Source: Chaenocephalus aceratus (lineage: Eukaryota; Chordata; Actinopteri; Perciformes; Channichthyidae). Taken from it: DNA of 64,000 nucleotides. A program made the position numbers and the translations under genes. Positions 38,207 through 49,624 of this stretch are shown piece by piece (within the stretch, counting starts at the first letter, position 1; each line of letters opens with the position of its first letter). The notes below the pieces were generated by a model. That model was not told where the DNA came from and ran no database searches. It saw only the letters and a program-made list of their open reading frames with translations. The stretch covers positions 28,434-92,433 of the forward strand of contig JAMFTG010000563.1 of the NCBI GenBank assembly GCA_023974075.1, written 5' to 3'.

Positions 38207-40590
38207 CAGTCTCACTGTATTTCGTGTTGTCGTCACGAAATTAATTTAATCTATTGATTCGTGTTCACCAACACGATTTTTTTCGTGTCACACAGAACAA
38301 TTTCAAAAGCAATGTATTTCTATTGGTAGTATGTTTCGTGCCGGTGTTGTGCCGTAGGTTGAAGCCTTGCCGTGGATTGAAGCCCTGTTCGCGGGGACGC
38401 GCAAAGGTGACGTCATCGCCTGTATTGAGCGTTCGCCGTTTTCTAAGCTTTTTTCACCCTTTTGAATGATATATCAGATTAAACAGCAAACGGCTGAATA
38501 CATAATGTGCATACAATTGCGAGGATGCTCGTTTTAAGGACACGTTTTTCAGATCTGTCACAATCTTCGTATTGGAACAAACTTCCGTTTTTGAGTGTAA
38601 TAAGCCCACTCTGTTATATTCCTCCTTCCTACAGAACAGACAATGACAGGATAATATGTGATTTGTCAGTATAGTCCTATTTCTTAAAACCTTCTCTGTT
38701 GTTTAAGTGTCTGATAACCACGAATAGTAAGCAATTATATGACAGTAATGATATAACTATGTCAGACACTGTGTTATTTTCAATCAAGCCTAAAAGATAA
38801 TGTGTTCAAACTGGCTTCACTCGCTTTAATTGCTCCTTTGAATATCATTTTTATATATTCCTACTCAACACATGTTTGTATTGTAATGCCACTATTTTTT
38901 TTAATTGTATTTTAAAGTGACATTGAATGCTTTGAAAGGTGCCCTAAAATAAAGTGTATTATTGATATTATATCTGTGCCTATATTACATTACATTTCAT
39001 TTTCTATCACACTTAATGTTCCTTATTTTAGACTAGGTTAATCCTGGTGTCAATAGGGAAGATCTGCACTGTTCTCTACATAACATGTTCAGAGCAGGTA
39101 TTGGAGCTGCCAGATTTGGAACCCCCCCTATATCTTTGTCCAGGATAGTCACAGACTCACCAAAATCACACTGGTGCTTGCTGTCCCCCTCTAGTTTGTG
39201 CTCACAAAAGCATTTCACTCTGCGCCCTGCAGGTGAAAAACTAAAGAGGGGCTTCCAAATCCGGCAGATCAGGTGTTGGTGCTCTGAGCCATTTATTTTC
39301 CTCGCGGACGGCAAAAAAACTCAGACATTGTACAATTTAATATAAAAGGGATAGGGTTAGGCTTAGGGTAAGATATTGAGTAAGAAAATGTTTTTATGAA
39401 CCACACAGCTTCTGGTATTCCAAGACCCGACCGGACAAAAGACATGGTGCCGGTGTTGTGCCGTAGATTGAAGCCTTGCCGTAGAATGAAGCCCTGTTCG
39501 CGGGAACGCGCAAACGTGACGTCATCGCCTGTATTGAGCGTTCTGCACTGTTCTCTGTAACATGTTCAGCAAAGCAGGTATTTCTCCTGCTAGATATGGC
39601 ACCCCCCCTACAAAACTAAAGAGGGGCTTCCAAATCCGGCAGCACCAACACCTGATCTGCCGGATTTTGAAGCCCCTCTTTAGTTTTGTAGGGGGGGGTG
39701 CCATATCTAGCAGGATAAATACCTGCTTTGCTGAACATGTTACAGAGAACAGTGCAGATTTAAAATAAGGAACATTACAAGTGTGATATAGGCACAGATA
39801 TAAGATCAATAATACACTTTATTTTAGGGCACCTTTCAAAGCATTCAATGTCACCTTAAAATACAATAAAAATAAAATATGAGTGGCATTACAATACAAA
39901 CATGTGTTGAGTAGGAAACCACACAGAGTGTCTGACATAGTTATATCATTACTGTCATATAATTGCTTACTATTCGTGGTTATCAGACACTTAAACAACA
40001 GAGAAGGTTTTAAGAAATAGGACTATATGGGATGGGAAATATATCATTCAAACGAGAGAGAAAAGCTTATTAAACTAGACGAACGCTCAATACAGGCGAT
40101 GACGTCACGTTTGCGCGTCCCCGCGAACAGGGCTTCAATCTACGGCAAGGCTTCAATCTACGGCACAACACCTGCACCATGTCTTTTGTCCGGTCGGGTC
40201 TTGGAATACCAGAAGCTGTGTGGTTCATAAAAACATGTTCTTACTCAATATCTTACCCTAAGCCTAACCCTATCCCTTTTATTTTAAATTGTATAATGTC
40301 GGAGTTTTTTTGCCGTCCGCGAGGAAAAGAAATGGCTCAGAGCCTCAGAATACGGAAATCTGTATTTGTTGTCATCTTGTTTTCCTTCTAATTTGTTATT
40401 ATTTGGAGCAGGCACGAAACATACTACCAATAGAAACACATTGCTTCTAAAATCGTTCTGTGTCAGAATACTGAAATCTGTATTTTTTTTTAATCTGTTC
40501 TTCGTTCTGTCTGACACGAAAAAAATGGCGAAATCGTTTTGGTGAACACGAATTCATTTCGTGACTATAACACGAAATGCCGTGAGACTG
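38207..40590. mobile_element. 2.4-kb fold-back transposon (cacgaaat family), long form
   Basis: The outer ends CAGTCTCACTGTATTTCGTG and cacgaaatgccgtgagactg are inverted repeats. Inside, 38336-39110 is largely the reverse complement of about 39545-40195, and a nested hairpin occupies 39543-39765. Parts of 39240-39450 are also repeated inverted at 40190-40330. No transposase frame is seen. The short form at 9363-9905 shares ends and interior. Confidence 0.85.
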
Positions 40591-40621
40591 TGTTGTGCTA
40601 ACACTATAGCTGTCATGTGCT

Positions 40622-40697
40622 GTCGGCTAGTTAGCCGTTAGCTCAGTTAGCCGTTAGCTCAGTTAGCCATTAGCTCAGTTAGCTGTTAGCTCAGTTA
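40622..40697 (+). repeat. Short tandem repeat (gttagccgttagctca)
   Basis: About five 16-bp units with small changes, directly right of the fold-back element. Confidence 0.85.
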
Positions 40698-40732
40698 CCC
40701 GCGCTGCCAGGACTTGGAGCTCTGAGCACCAG

Positions 40733-40862
40733 GGGGGTATGCTAATTAACGCAACGTATGCTAATTGTGCAAATTGCCAAACGCAAGTTAGTACTATACA
40801 TATCTATCATAAAACTTTGGTGTGTACTAAACATTTCTGGGCTCACTAAGCTGGCAACTATA
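40733..40862. repeat. Single arm of the 44588-45102 palindromic element
   Basis: Words such as tatgctaattgtgcaaattg and ctatcataaaactttgg match the right arm of that element. Confidence 0.6.
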
Positions 40863-41776
40863 ACTACCCGAAGTGATGTTCAGAGTGAGAAAAACAAGGC
40901 TCAGTACCTCATCTCCAAGCCCTGAATGAGTTGCAGAACTGGGCTCTTCCAGGAGGAAACGTGCTGTCTGGCAATTTCCTGTTGTGCGCCGGTGAATGGG
41001 CTCTTTGTGCCTCCACATGTCTCTGAAGTATCCTGAGCTGAGACCTGTGCTGTGTCTGTGAGAAGCTGCTGACAGTGGAGCAGATAAACACAGAGGTGGT
41101 CAGTGTTAAAGAGGGAAATGGAAATAGTGACCTTTGTTTGGCAGAGATATCTTCTTATCACTTGCCCTTTAGCTCTCTGTCTCCATCATTAGTCACATCT
41201 GAGTGGAACACTTGTGCAGGGCAGGAAGCGCCGCAGTGAAATAACACAACACACGTTTTCGTAAAACATCGCCTTCTTCCATCAACTGGGGTTGCCTTTA
41301 TTGGTATCACAGAGTTGACAATATGCTTTATTTAGCATCTGGCAGGGCGCTGGCAGAACCATTTTAAATAGCACTGGGGATGCCACTGGAGCAACAGTGA
41401 ACAAAACATCCTTAATATACCACAAGGCAAAGCTGCTGTCGTTGATTGAGCGTTATCAGATGATCCGAAGCCCTGCTAGTCCCAGTGAGTTCCAGCTGCG
41501 ACTTTACAGTTCATTGGTTCACTCTCACTGCTCTCAGCAGGCAGCTGTCTTCAGATAAAAAGCTGTGAAAACACACTGTACACTACAGAAGCAGAAAGCA
41601 GACTGACACAAATATATATCTGGTGAACATAGTGAAACATTTAGCAGCTAAAGAGACGGATATGTAGGGGTTGGTAGTGACCAAAAGCAGAGCTGAAGGA
41701 GAGAGACCTATCTGGTGGAAACAAACAAGACTCCAAATGAATGACTGCATTTGTAGAGATTAAAAACAACTGTTCG

Positions 41777-41827
<51 letters not shown>

Positions 41828-42180
41828 ACGCACGCGCTGGCCACCGGGTGCAGCTCCTGCGTCAACATCTGACTCTCAAACTATTCTCAGCACCATGTCC
41901 TCATTAAAACATTCCCCAAAGTGCCCTCCATAAAACGCCCTTGGCTTCATGTTTAGGTGTCTAATTAGGGTCCGTGCCTCAGTATTAGTCCTGGCTTGTG
42001 TGTCAATTTAATGAGGCAATTAGGGATATTAGTGATATTGTATCTGGACTATCAGGAGAATTGAGGGGAACTGGGCAGTGTATGCAGTTGGAGGGCAGTG
42101 AGGGGGGTAAGAGGTGTTGGGTTGCACACTTGTTTGTGTAGGCTCCAGGAATGACCAGCTGTTGAATAAGGAAAGTAAAT
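40863..42180. other. Unique intergenic sequence, candidate regulatory blocks, one (GT)n
   Basis: A GT array lies at 41780-41826. The block 41880-42060 (ggtgtctaattagggtccg, tcaatttaatgaggcaatta) is rich in TAATTA-type homeodomain sites and looks like a conserved non-coding element. No exon was recognised. Confidence 0.4.
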
Positions 42181-42195
42181 AATGATGACTATATA

Positions 42196-42325
42196 TGTAA
42201 AGCACCCCAAAAATTGAACAAACTTCCCGAAAACGTGAGGTCTTCACCAACTCTGAGTTCTTTTAAATGGAGGCTGAAAACATTACTTTTTTTAACTGCC
42301 AACCCAGAAGTCTTTTAAACTAGCT
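42196..42325 (+). mobile_element. LINE C-terminal fragment
   Basis: The plus strand encodes LNKLPENVRSSPTLSSFKWR-like sequence, the usual C-terminus of fish L2-like reverse transcriptases. Confidence 0.7.
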
Positions 42326-42362
42326 CTTACTGTATTTACAATGTTGTTTTTAAACTATTCTG

Positions 42363-43661
42363 TATTACATTACATTACATTTAGCTGACGCTTTTATCCA
42401 AAGCGACTTACAATAAGTACATTCGACCAGGAAGACACAACCTTGAAGAAAACAGAATCATATAAGTACATCAGGTTTCATAGAGCCAAGCATTTCAAGT
42501 GCTACTCAACTGGCTTTAGATAAGCCAGTCCTTTATTAGTATATAAGTGCTTTGTTAATAGTTATATCGCTCGAAGTGGAGTCGAAAGAGATGAGTTTTC
42601 AGTCCGGAAGGTGTGTGAGCTTTCTGCTGTCCTGATGTCAATGGGGAGCTCATTCCACCATTTTGGAGCCAGGATAGCAAACCCACGTGTTTCTGCTGAT
42701 GGGAACTTGGGTCCCCCTCGCAGCGAGGGTGCAGCGAGCCGTTTGGTTGATGCAGAGCGTAGTGCACGTGCTGGGGTGTACGGTTTAACCATGTCCTGGA
42801 TGTAGGAAGGGCCAGACCCATTCACAGCATGGTACGCAAGTACCAGTGTCTTGAAGTGGATTCTAGCAGTTGCCGGAAGCCAGTGGAGGGAGCGGAGGAG
42901 CGGAGTGGTGGAGTGGTGTGGGAGAATTTAGGAAGGTTGAAGACCAGACGAGCCGCTGCATTCTGGATGAGCTGCAGAGGTCGGATGGCACATGCAGGCA
43001 GACCAGCCAGGAGGGAGTTGCAGTAGTCTAGGCGTGAGGTGACGAGAGCCTGGACCAGAACCTGCGTGGCTTTCTGGGTCAGCTGGGGACGCATCCTCCT
43101 GATGTTGTAGAGCGTGTATCTGCAGCAGCGGGTTGTAGCAGCGATGTTTGCAGTGAAGGACAGGTTGTTATCTAGGGTCACGCCCAGATTCCTTGCAGTC
43201 TGAGTCGGGGAAACAACAGAGGTGCCGATGTTGATAGTTAGGTCAAGAGTGGGACAATCTTTTCCCGGAAGGAAAAGCAGTTCAGTCTTGTCAAGGTTGA
43301 GCTTGAGGTGATGAGCAGACATCCACTGAGAGATGTCAGCTAGACAAGCAGAGATGCGTGCGACGACCTGGGTCTCTGAGCGGGGGAAGGACAGAATTAG
43401 TTGGGTGTCGTCAGCGTAGCAGTGGTATGAAAAACCATGCGGGCTAATGACAGATCCGAGCGAGTTTGTGTACAGAGAGAAGAGGAGGGGACCAAGAACA
43501 GAGCCCTGAGGTACCCCTGTAGTTAATTGACAAGGGTTGGACTCGGACCCTCTCCAAGTTACCCTGTAGGTGCGGTCTTTGAGGTATGAGGTGAGGAGGG
43601 AAAGTGCAGAGCCTGAAACTCCAAGTGCTTGGAGAGTGCGAAGGCGGATCTGATGGTTCAC
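42363..43661 (-). mobile_element. 5'-truncated L2/CR1-group LINE, minus strand
   Basis: A minus frame of 279 codons (42822-43661) holds GVPQGSVLGPLLFS (motif B) and YADDTQLILSF (motif C), then SRLDYCNSLLAGLPA and IQNAAARLVF. A frameshift near 42830 leads into the final C-terminal part (42555-42825). The 3' end is the well-known ttagctgacgcttttatcc sequence with an (ATTAC)n tail at 42363-42380. The 5' part is missing. Confidence 0.9.
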
Positions 43662-44040
43662 CGTGTCATTATGTGTTAAACTTACCTTACCTAAATGGGA
43701 GAACAGCAGTCCATCTAGGTTTTATGGATAAGTATATGAAAGTACAAAAGCTACCAGATATCAATCCTAACATTCAATATGAATTAATTTCCAAATCGTT
43801 TATTGGTTATTAATTATTGGTTCGTATGACCAACATAAGCCTTGAGCCTTGAAATCAAATGTCAGCTGAAGGGTCTTTGTTATTTTATTGTTAGGGATTG
43901 TAACGTTATCTTTGTTCCTGCGAAACAGCCTAAAACTTAGCGTGGGTTAAGAAACTCTGATATCTTGCTTAATGCAGATTTTGGTTTTCGAAATCTGCAT
44001 TTCACTTGATTTGTACACCTCCAAGTCAGCGTGTGTGCAG
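43662..44040. other. Unique spacer
   Basis: Its first 135 bp are duplicated at 45315-45450 together with the LINE end. The rest shows no gene or repeat. Confidence 0.5.
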
Positions 44041-44047
44041 GGTTAGT

Positions 44048-44064
44048 GTGTGTGTGTGTGTGCA

Positions 44065-44104
<40 letters not shown>

Positions 44105-44335
44105 CGGTTAGTGTGTGTGTATGGTTACTGGGTGTGTAGGGTTAGTGTGTGTGTAGGGTTAGTGTGTGTGTAGGGTTAGTGTGTGTACGGTTAGTGTGTG
44201 TGCAGAGTGTAGGGTTATTGTGTGTGTACGGTTAGTGTGTGTGCAGAGTGTAGGGTTATTGTGTGTGTACGGTTAGTGTGTGTGCAGGGTGTAGGGTTAT
44301 TGTGTGTGTACGGTTAGAGTGTGTGTGAGCCACTG
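44048..44335 (+). repeat. GT-rich tandem repeat with GGGTTAGTGTG units
   Basis: A GT array is followed by about 14 units of the type tagggttagtgtgtgtg, with variants tacggttagtgtg and ttattgtgtg. Confidence 0.9.
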
Positions 44336-44587
44336 TGTGAGCTGAGTGCCATGCTGCAAATTGCATCTGTTCCTAATTACAGAGTGCTAATGAAAGCCTG
44401 TACTCCTGGTGGGCTCACTGAGGAACGTTCTGGCACCTCTCCACCACACAGAGGAGCAGAGCGGGAGTCACACACTCAGTGAAATACATTCAGAGGACAC
44501 ACTGAAGACGGATGCACTCACAGAGGTGAGGGCGGGATGAAGGACAGCTGCCGTCTTCTGCTTGTCTTCATTAGCTGCCAGCATATA

Positions 44588-45102
44588 GTGAACCCCGAAA
44601 TGTTGAGTACCCCAAGTGTCATGATAGAAATGTATAGTAGGGTCCCCAGCACATAACTGCCGAATGCTAGCCTGCATATGTTGGGCAATTTTCACCATTA
44701 GCATCGGTTGTGCTAATTACAATGAATGGCATCATAGCCTATGTGGACAATAGTACAAACAAAACATTGCATTTGCAGAGGTTTCGGAGGATATTGAGGA
44801 TGCTGAATATAGAGGATAACACATTGCAGTTTTTAAACCGGAAAGTGGCCTCCCATTGGGCTGTTTTGATACATTTTCGGTCCTAAACATTTCAGAAAAA
44901 GAACCACACCAATATTGTCCAAATCGGCCAAGCCATTCTTGAGCTATTGTCTGCCATGCTAATAATGCAACTTATGCCAATTGTGCAAATTGCCCAACAT
45001 ATTCAAGTTAGCATCCGGCCGTTTCTATGTGCTGGGGACCCGTACTATACATTTCTATCATACACTTTGGGGTACTCAACATTTCCAGGTTCACAATGCT
45101 TG
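44588..45102. mobile_element. Palindromic non-autonomous element with arms of about 130 bp
   Basis: The left end (gaaatgttgagtaccccaag, gatagaaatgtatagtaggg) is the reverse complement of the right end (cgtactatacatttctatca, tacactttggggtactcaac). The centre (cctcccattgggctgttttg) is unique. No coding capacity. Confidence 0.85.
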
Positions 45103-45109
45103 TAAGTAG

Positions 45110-45450
45110 AAAAACCATGCGGGCTAATGACTGATCCGAGCGAGTTTGTGTAAAGGGAGAAGAGGAGGGGCCCGAGAACAGAGCCCTGAGGGACCCCTGT
45201 AGTTAATTGACAAGGGTCGGACTCGGACCCTCTCCAAGTTACCCTGTAGGTGCGGTCTTTGAGGTATGAGGTGAGGAGGGAAAGTGCAGAGCCTGAAACT
45301 CCGGATATGATGGTTCACCGTGTCATTATGTGTTAAACTTACCTTACCTAAATGGGAGGAGTCCATCTAGGTTTTATGGATAAGTATATGAAAGTACAAA
45401 AGCTACCAGATATCAATCCTAACATTCAATATGAATTAATTCCCAAATCA
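45110..45450. repeat. Duplicate of 43429-43797 (LINE end plus flank)
   Basis: The segment repeats the truncated LINE from aaaaccatgcgggctaatga and also the non-LINE flank (gtgtcattatgtgttaaact to tcaatcctaacattcaatat). Two internal deletions (about 24 bp and 7 bp) separate the copies. Confidence 0.9.
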
Positions 45451-46330
45451 GACAGATAAACAGTGTTGGAAAGATTACAGCACATCATCGATTCAGAAGT
45501 GGCTCCTCAAAACAAGAGGTGAGTTTTCTTGACGTGGCATCATCGTAATCCTGTGGGGAAACACGAGCGAGTGAGTCAGAGGTCATGCGTTCAGCAGGTG
45601 AGCCGTGCTAACAACACAAAGCCTATTGCCTGGAATATGTAGCCGGCTTTCCTTTCCTTCCTATTAATACAAAATGATGGGAACGATCTGGAAGGATTGC
45701 TGTGGGAGGTGGGGTGTAAACTCAAGCAGGGACCCTCAATGTTGCTAATTCATTTACAGATTTAATTAGATGGATGGAGCCCTTGCCGTTATTAAAACAG
45801 AGAGGGAGAGAATGTTGCCAGCACTACAGGACTTTTTAATTACAACTCCACATCCCGCTTGCTGACGTCTGGGGAACCAGTTAATTAAAATCCTCATTAT
45901 TTTACTTTTAATTAGTTCCCCCCTCTTTTGTTTCCTTGCGCCATATGGCAATGTTCCGTGGTCAAATCAACTTAATTGAGCTAATTAAGTTGATCAGTTT
46001 AATTATTCAAAGAACTCTGATTGGATGAAATTACTACCCCATCCCCCCCCTTTCTCACCCAATCAAAATCCCCGTTTAAACTCCCATCTTCCATATCCAT
46101 TTCATATCATAGTGACTAGAGGGGGGTGTAGCTAAGATCTTTTATTGAATCAGCTGCAACGTATGTGTTCCTCAGACTCTATTTTTGAATAACAGAAAAG
46201 CGAAGAGACTTCTTTAAACCTCAATAGATCCAGAACCATCCATCGAGGCAACATTTCATAGTTAAAAGATGTTCACATTTCAGCAAGATAACTGCAGCCT
46301 CACATGATAATATAAGAAGATATTATGTGG
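45451..46330. promoter_or_regulatory. Candidate conserved non-coding element, TAATTA-rich
   Basis: The segment 45720-46010 is unique and packed with homeodomain-type sites (cagatttaattagatgg, ccagttaattaaaatcctc, gagctaattaagttgatc). It lies about 9 kb downstream of lmo4, the kind of developmental gene usually flanked by such elements. This is inference; no alignment was possible. Confidence 0.35.
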
Positions 46331-46339
46331 TGATACTGT

Positions 46340-46520
46340 TGCGCTGATCTTGTTTATAAGATATATCGAGAACATGGCGCCCGTTTACAAGATGGCGCTG
46401 CGGACGTAAACAACAACGTGACGTCAGAGCTCCGTAAAAACAAAGCTGTCTTTGCCGTCTGACGCTCTGTTTGACTGCTCGTATTGTTGGAGTAATTGTA
46501 CAGTTTTTGACGAAACCCTG
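46340..46520. promoter_or_regulatory. Promoter-like segment with ATGGCG and CRE motifs
   Basis: Two YY1/TISU-like motifs (gaacatggcgccc, caagatggcgctgc) and a CRE-type site (cgtgacgtcagag) lie within about 65 bp. No downstream gene is seen; it may be the 5' part of a mobile element. Confidence 0.3.
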
Positions 46521-46651
46521 TCTCTTGAGTTGTCAGTTTTTGTTTTTATCATGTGCCTAAACTCATTCTGCCTTCAAATTATATGGAGGCTACAAAACAA
46601 ATCATGCAAACATTTAAAAGAACATTATCTGACATATGTTTAACGTTAGCA

Positions 46652-47347
46652 TTAAAGGTCACCTATCATGCTATCTTTAGGCAATAGCATAGTTCTCAGA
46701 TATATAAAAAACATGTCTATGAAGTGTTTTGCTCAAAAATACCAAGCAGATCACCCATTCTAGCCATGCCTCATATCCCTCTATTTCACTTCCTGTTTCA
46801 AAAGTGCTGATTTTGGGTATAAAGCTTTAAAAAATAAATTGATAATAAAAGAGGAGGGGTCTGAGCTCATGCGGAACCCGGCAGCTACCGTCTAAACTAA
46901 ATGCTGCCGTGATGAAACGCCATATCATGGATTATCAAGGATCCTCTCTGAAACAGTCTGGAGCTCAAAGGCTTTCTCTCTTGCCGGTTACACCACAAGG
47001 TGAGTTCCTTTCTACTTCCTGCTTCTTCACACACATGCTCTCCAGTACAGGTTAGCTCTGAGTGTTAGCGATGCTAATGTAAACACCGACCATGTTACGT
47101 CCAAAACAGTCGGGCATTGTTTCTGATAGCAACGTTTCTGATTGGGCCGTGGGTCCACATTTCAGATGTTACGTCATATCGGACGCAAATCTGGATCAGC
47201 TCCGTTGTTCCCCGTTTTTAGAGATTTGGGTACGGAGGAAAAGAGAGAGGGTTTTATTTTCTGACACTGCGTGAGTTCTCCGACACACCGGGGACACATG
47301 TATAAAAGACATCACAAAGTGCATTTTGCATTATAGGTCCCCTTTAA
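46652..47347. mobile_element. TTAA-flanked element, copy D
   Basis: TTAA at 46652-46655 and 47344-47347 frames ends aaaggtcacctatcatgc and gcattataggtcccctt. It is the reverse-oriented partner of copy A. Near its right end a single ggggacacatgtataaaag, agacatcacaaagtg stretch corresponds to one ancestral 37-bp unit. Confidence 0.85.
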
Positions 47348-47459
47348 GTAAGATCCTCTTTTCTTCATACCATGCCATGCCTTGCAATTGGCCATTTCTT
47401 AAATGTAATTTCAGTATCTCAAACTGAATACAATGGACTGTACCTACATACTCTTTATC

Positions 47460-48060
47460 AGGTCTTTTTGACCCGTTAAAGCTCTTTACATACTACAACG
47501 TTGGCCATCGGGAGCAAGTCATGGTTCAGTATCTTGCCCAAGGACACATATGAGGTTTAAATGTTAACATAGGTTCAGGAGCACGGCCACGCCTAAAACT
47601 CCACCTGGAACCACGGCCACCCCTATTTCTATCCGGCAAAACTTCCGGCCACTGCTCGTCTCCATCCTTTCAACCCACCCTCCCTCTCCCTTTCTACCCG
47701 TACAGTTCCCCTTCCGACTCACACCGAGCGATACCTCCATCACATCCTCTGCCCGTCACCATTCATATTTAAACGTTGCATGTTTATATACTGTGCGTAA
47801 TCAGCCCACGCAGATCATGCCGGAGACGGAACCCCCACTCTGAGTCTCCCACTGCACGGACCACAGCTCGTCCTCCCAGATCATCCCTCCCCCCCTCCTA
47901 TCATTCACATGTTACTTCAATAAACGTACAAACGTCACATTGTTGTGGCGTGGTTCCTGCTAGTGAACGATATGTTGTCTGACCGGGCTGGGATCGAACC
48001 AACAACCTTCTGGTTTCAAAATGGCCGCATTCCCTCACAGCCACAGTCGCCCATGATGAG
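47460..48060 (-). mobile_element. tRNA-derived SINE, minus strand, with an insertion
   Basis: On the minus strand the 3' part 47975-48060 has a perfect Pol III B box (ggttcgatccc) after ccagaaggttgtt. The SINE body continues at 47475-47550 (cttgcccaaggacac). About 420 bp of unrelated CT-rich sequence (47560-47970) split the two. Confidence 0.6.
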
Positions 48061-49287
48061 AGACAGAGGGTGAGCTGGGGTGAGGACAGTTTGTCTTTGT
48101 GATCGCATTAAATGAATCTACAGTTCTGAACTATTGCTTTGCATGAGTACAGTCTCCCCACCTTGAATCATAGTCAGTTTCTTGTTTGTCGACTTCAACA
48201 CAAAGTCAGTTCGGCAGCGCTGATAGAAAATCAATTATTTACTCCGTGTCTGTGATAATGAAAAGCAAAAGACAAATTCATTAGCACATGCAAATTACTT
48301 TAATTGCAATTATCTCCATATCTTGATAAGCAAGAAGGGGGTCTCCCAATCTCCCTCCATGGTGCACGTTGCATGCCACACTCAAACCAATCAAGCCTCA
48401 TCTGCATTTCATTAATTAGCTTGACGAGTTCAAGAACCAATTAGCAAGACTGCAAAGACACAAGGTGAGGCAAGGAAAAGTTTGCAGAGGGGATGACTCA
48501 CATTTGGCCTCATGCGTACGTACACATCCAACACCTCGCATGAAAGGTGTATATCAACATCTCGGAGCAATTAATTCAAGTTTAATTTGGGAATTATAAT
48601 TATTATCTGATTATATTAGCTCCGGTTACATTAAGATACAATTTAAGTCTCCGAGATTGGCTTTTAATCAACTTATGAATTCAATTTGGTTTAATAACTA
48701 AAGTGTCCTTTAGGTATCAGGACATGGAGAATGATATCATTATGTTTGCAATAACATAACTGTATTCGTCATGGAAACGAACTGCAATTCATGTTTGAAG
48801 TGAAGTTATTGATAGATTTCAAATGGATCCAACGGAGACTTGTTATGTCTCGCTCCTACTGACAAACCACCAACTCTGCAGTCCCCTCAGCTCCAGGACG
48901 TTTTGGTATTTCTCCGCTCGTTGTTTTGGTTTGACCAGCTGCAGCTTCACCGTTCACTCTCACATCTTGAAGAGGCTCTGAAACAGTGTGCTTCCTACCC
49001 AGCACACAAATGGAGGAAGTCACTGATTAGGTTGTGCACATGCGGTTCCCAACCGTTTTCCCTTTGAGCTATCGAAAGAACCATCTGGGATGATTCATGT
49101 TTTCTTGTGTTAAACCCAACTGCTCCTGAGAGGAACATCCCTTGTATCACTCACCCTTAATACATTTAAACTGACATTTACACTTATTGTCAGCGAAACA
49201 TAATAATAATATTAAGACTCACTTCTAGCCGTTTCAACATCTTTAGATAAGACTAGCTCTTAATGAGACACTTGAGCTTGTCTTTGT
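48061..49287. promoter_or_regulatory. Candidate conserved non-coding region, POU/homeodomain-rich
   Basis: The segment 48180-48700 is unique and AT-rich without simple repeats. It contains an octamer-like acatgcaaattactttaatt and several TAATTA or ATTAGC sites (tcattaattagcttgacg, agcaattaattcaag). No exon. Regulatory function is inferred from look and context only. Confidence 0.35.
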
Positions 49288-49624
49288 GGGGTAGGTAAGT
49301 TTCAAACCGGCTCGAGGTACACTTTTTGTTATATTCCATGAAATGCTCTTAACATCCCGATAGCAATGAATATCTGAAGTGCTTTGACAACAAATCCGTA
49401 AAAAAATGTCATCTGTAGAAACCGTAATAACCGATAACCGATGGCCTACCTGCCTGTCAGCCTTCCATCGGGGCACAAACTTATCTCGTGCCCTCATTGG
49501 TCATGTGCGCGTTCGTGTGTGTTGGGGGAGGGGCTCTGTGAGGAAGTGGCAGATTTTCTCCGGTTGTGTATTTTCAAATTCTAGCGATCTCGAGCCAGTT
49601 TCTCAAACTACCCCACCTTTAAGC
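49288..49624. mobile_element. MITE with ggtggggta termini, copy 2
   Basis: It starts gtggggtaggtaagtttc and ends aaactaccccacctttaag, in the opposite orientation to the copy at 5836-6142. Confidence 0.82.
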
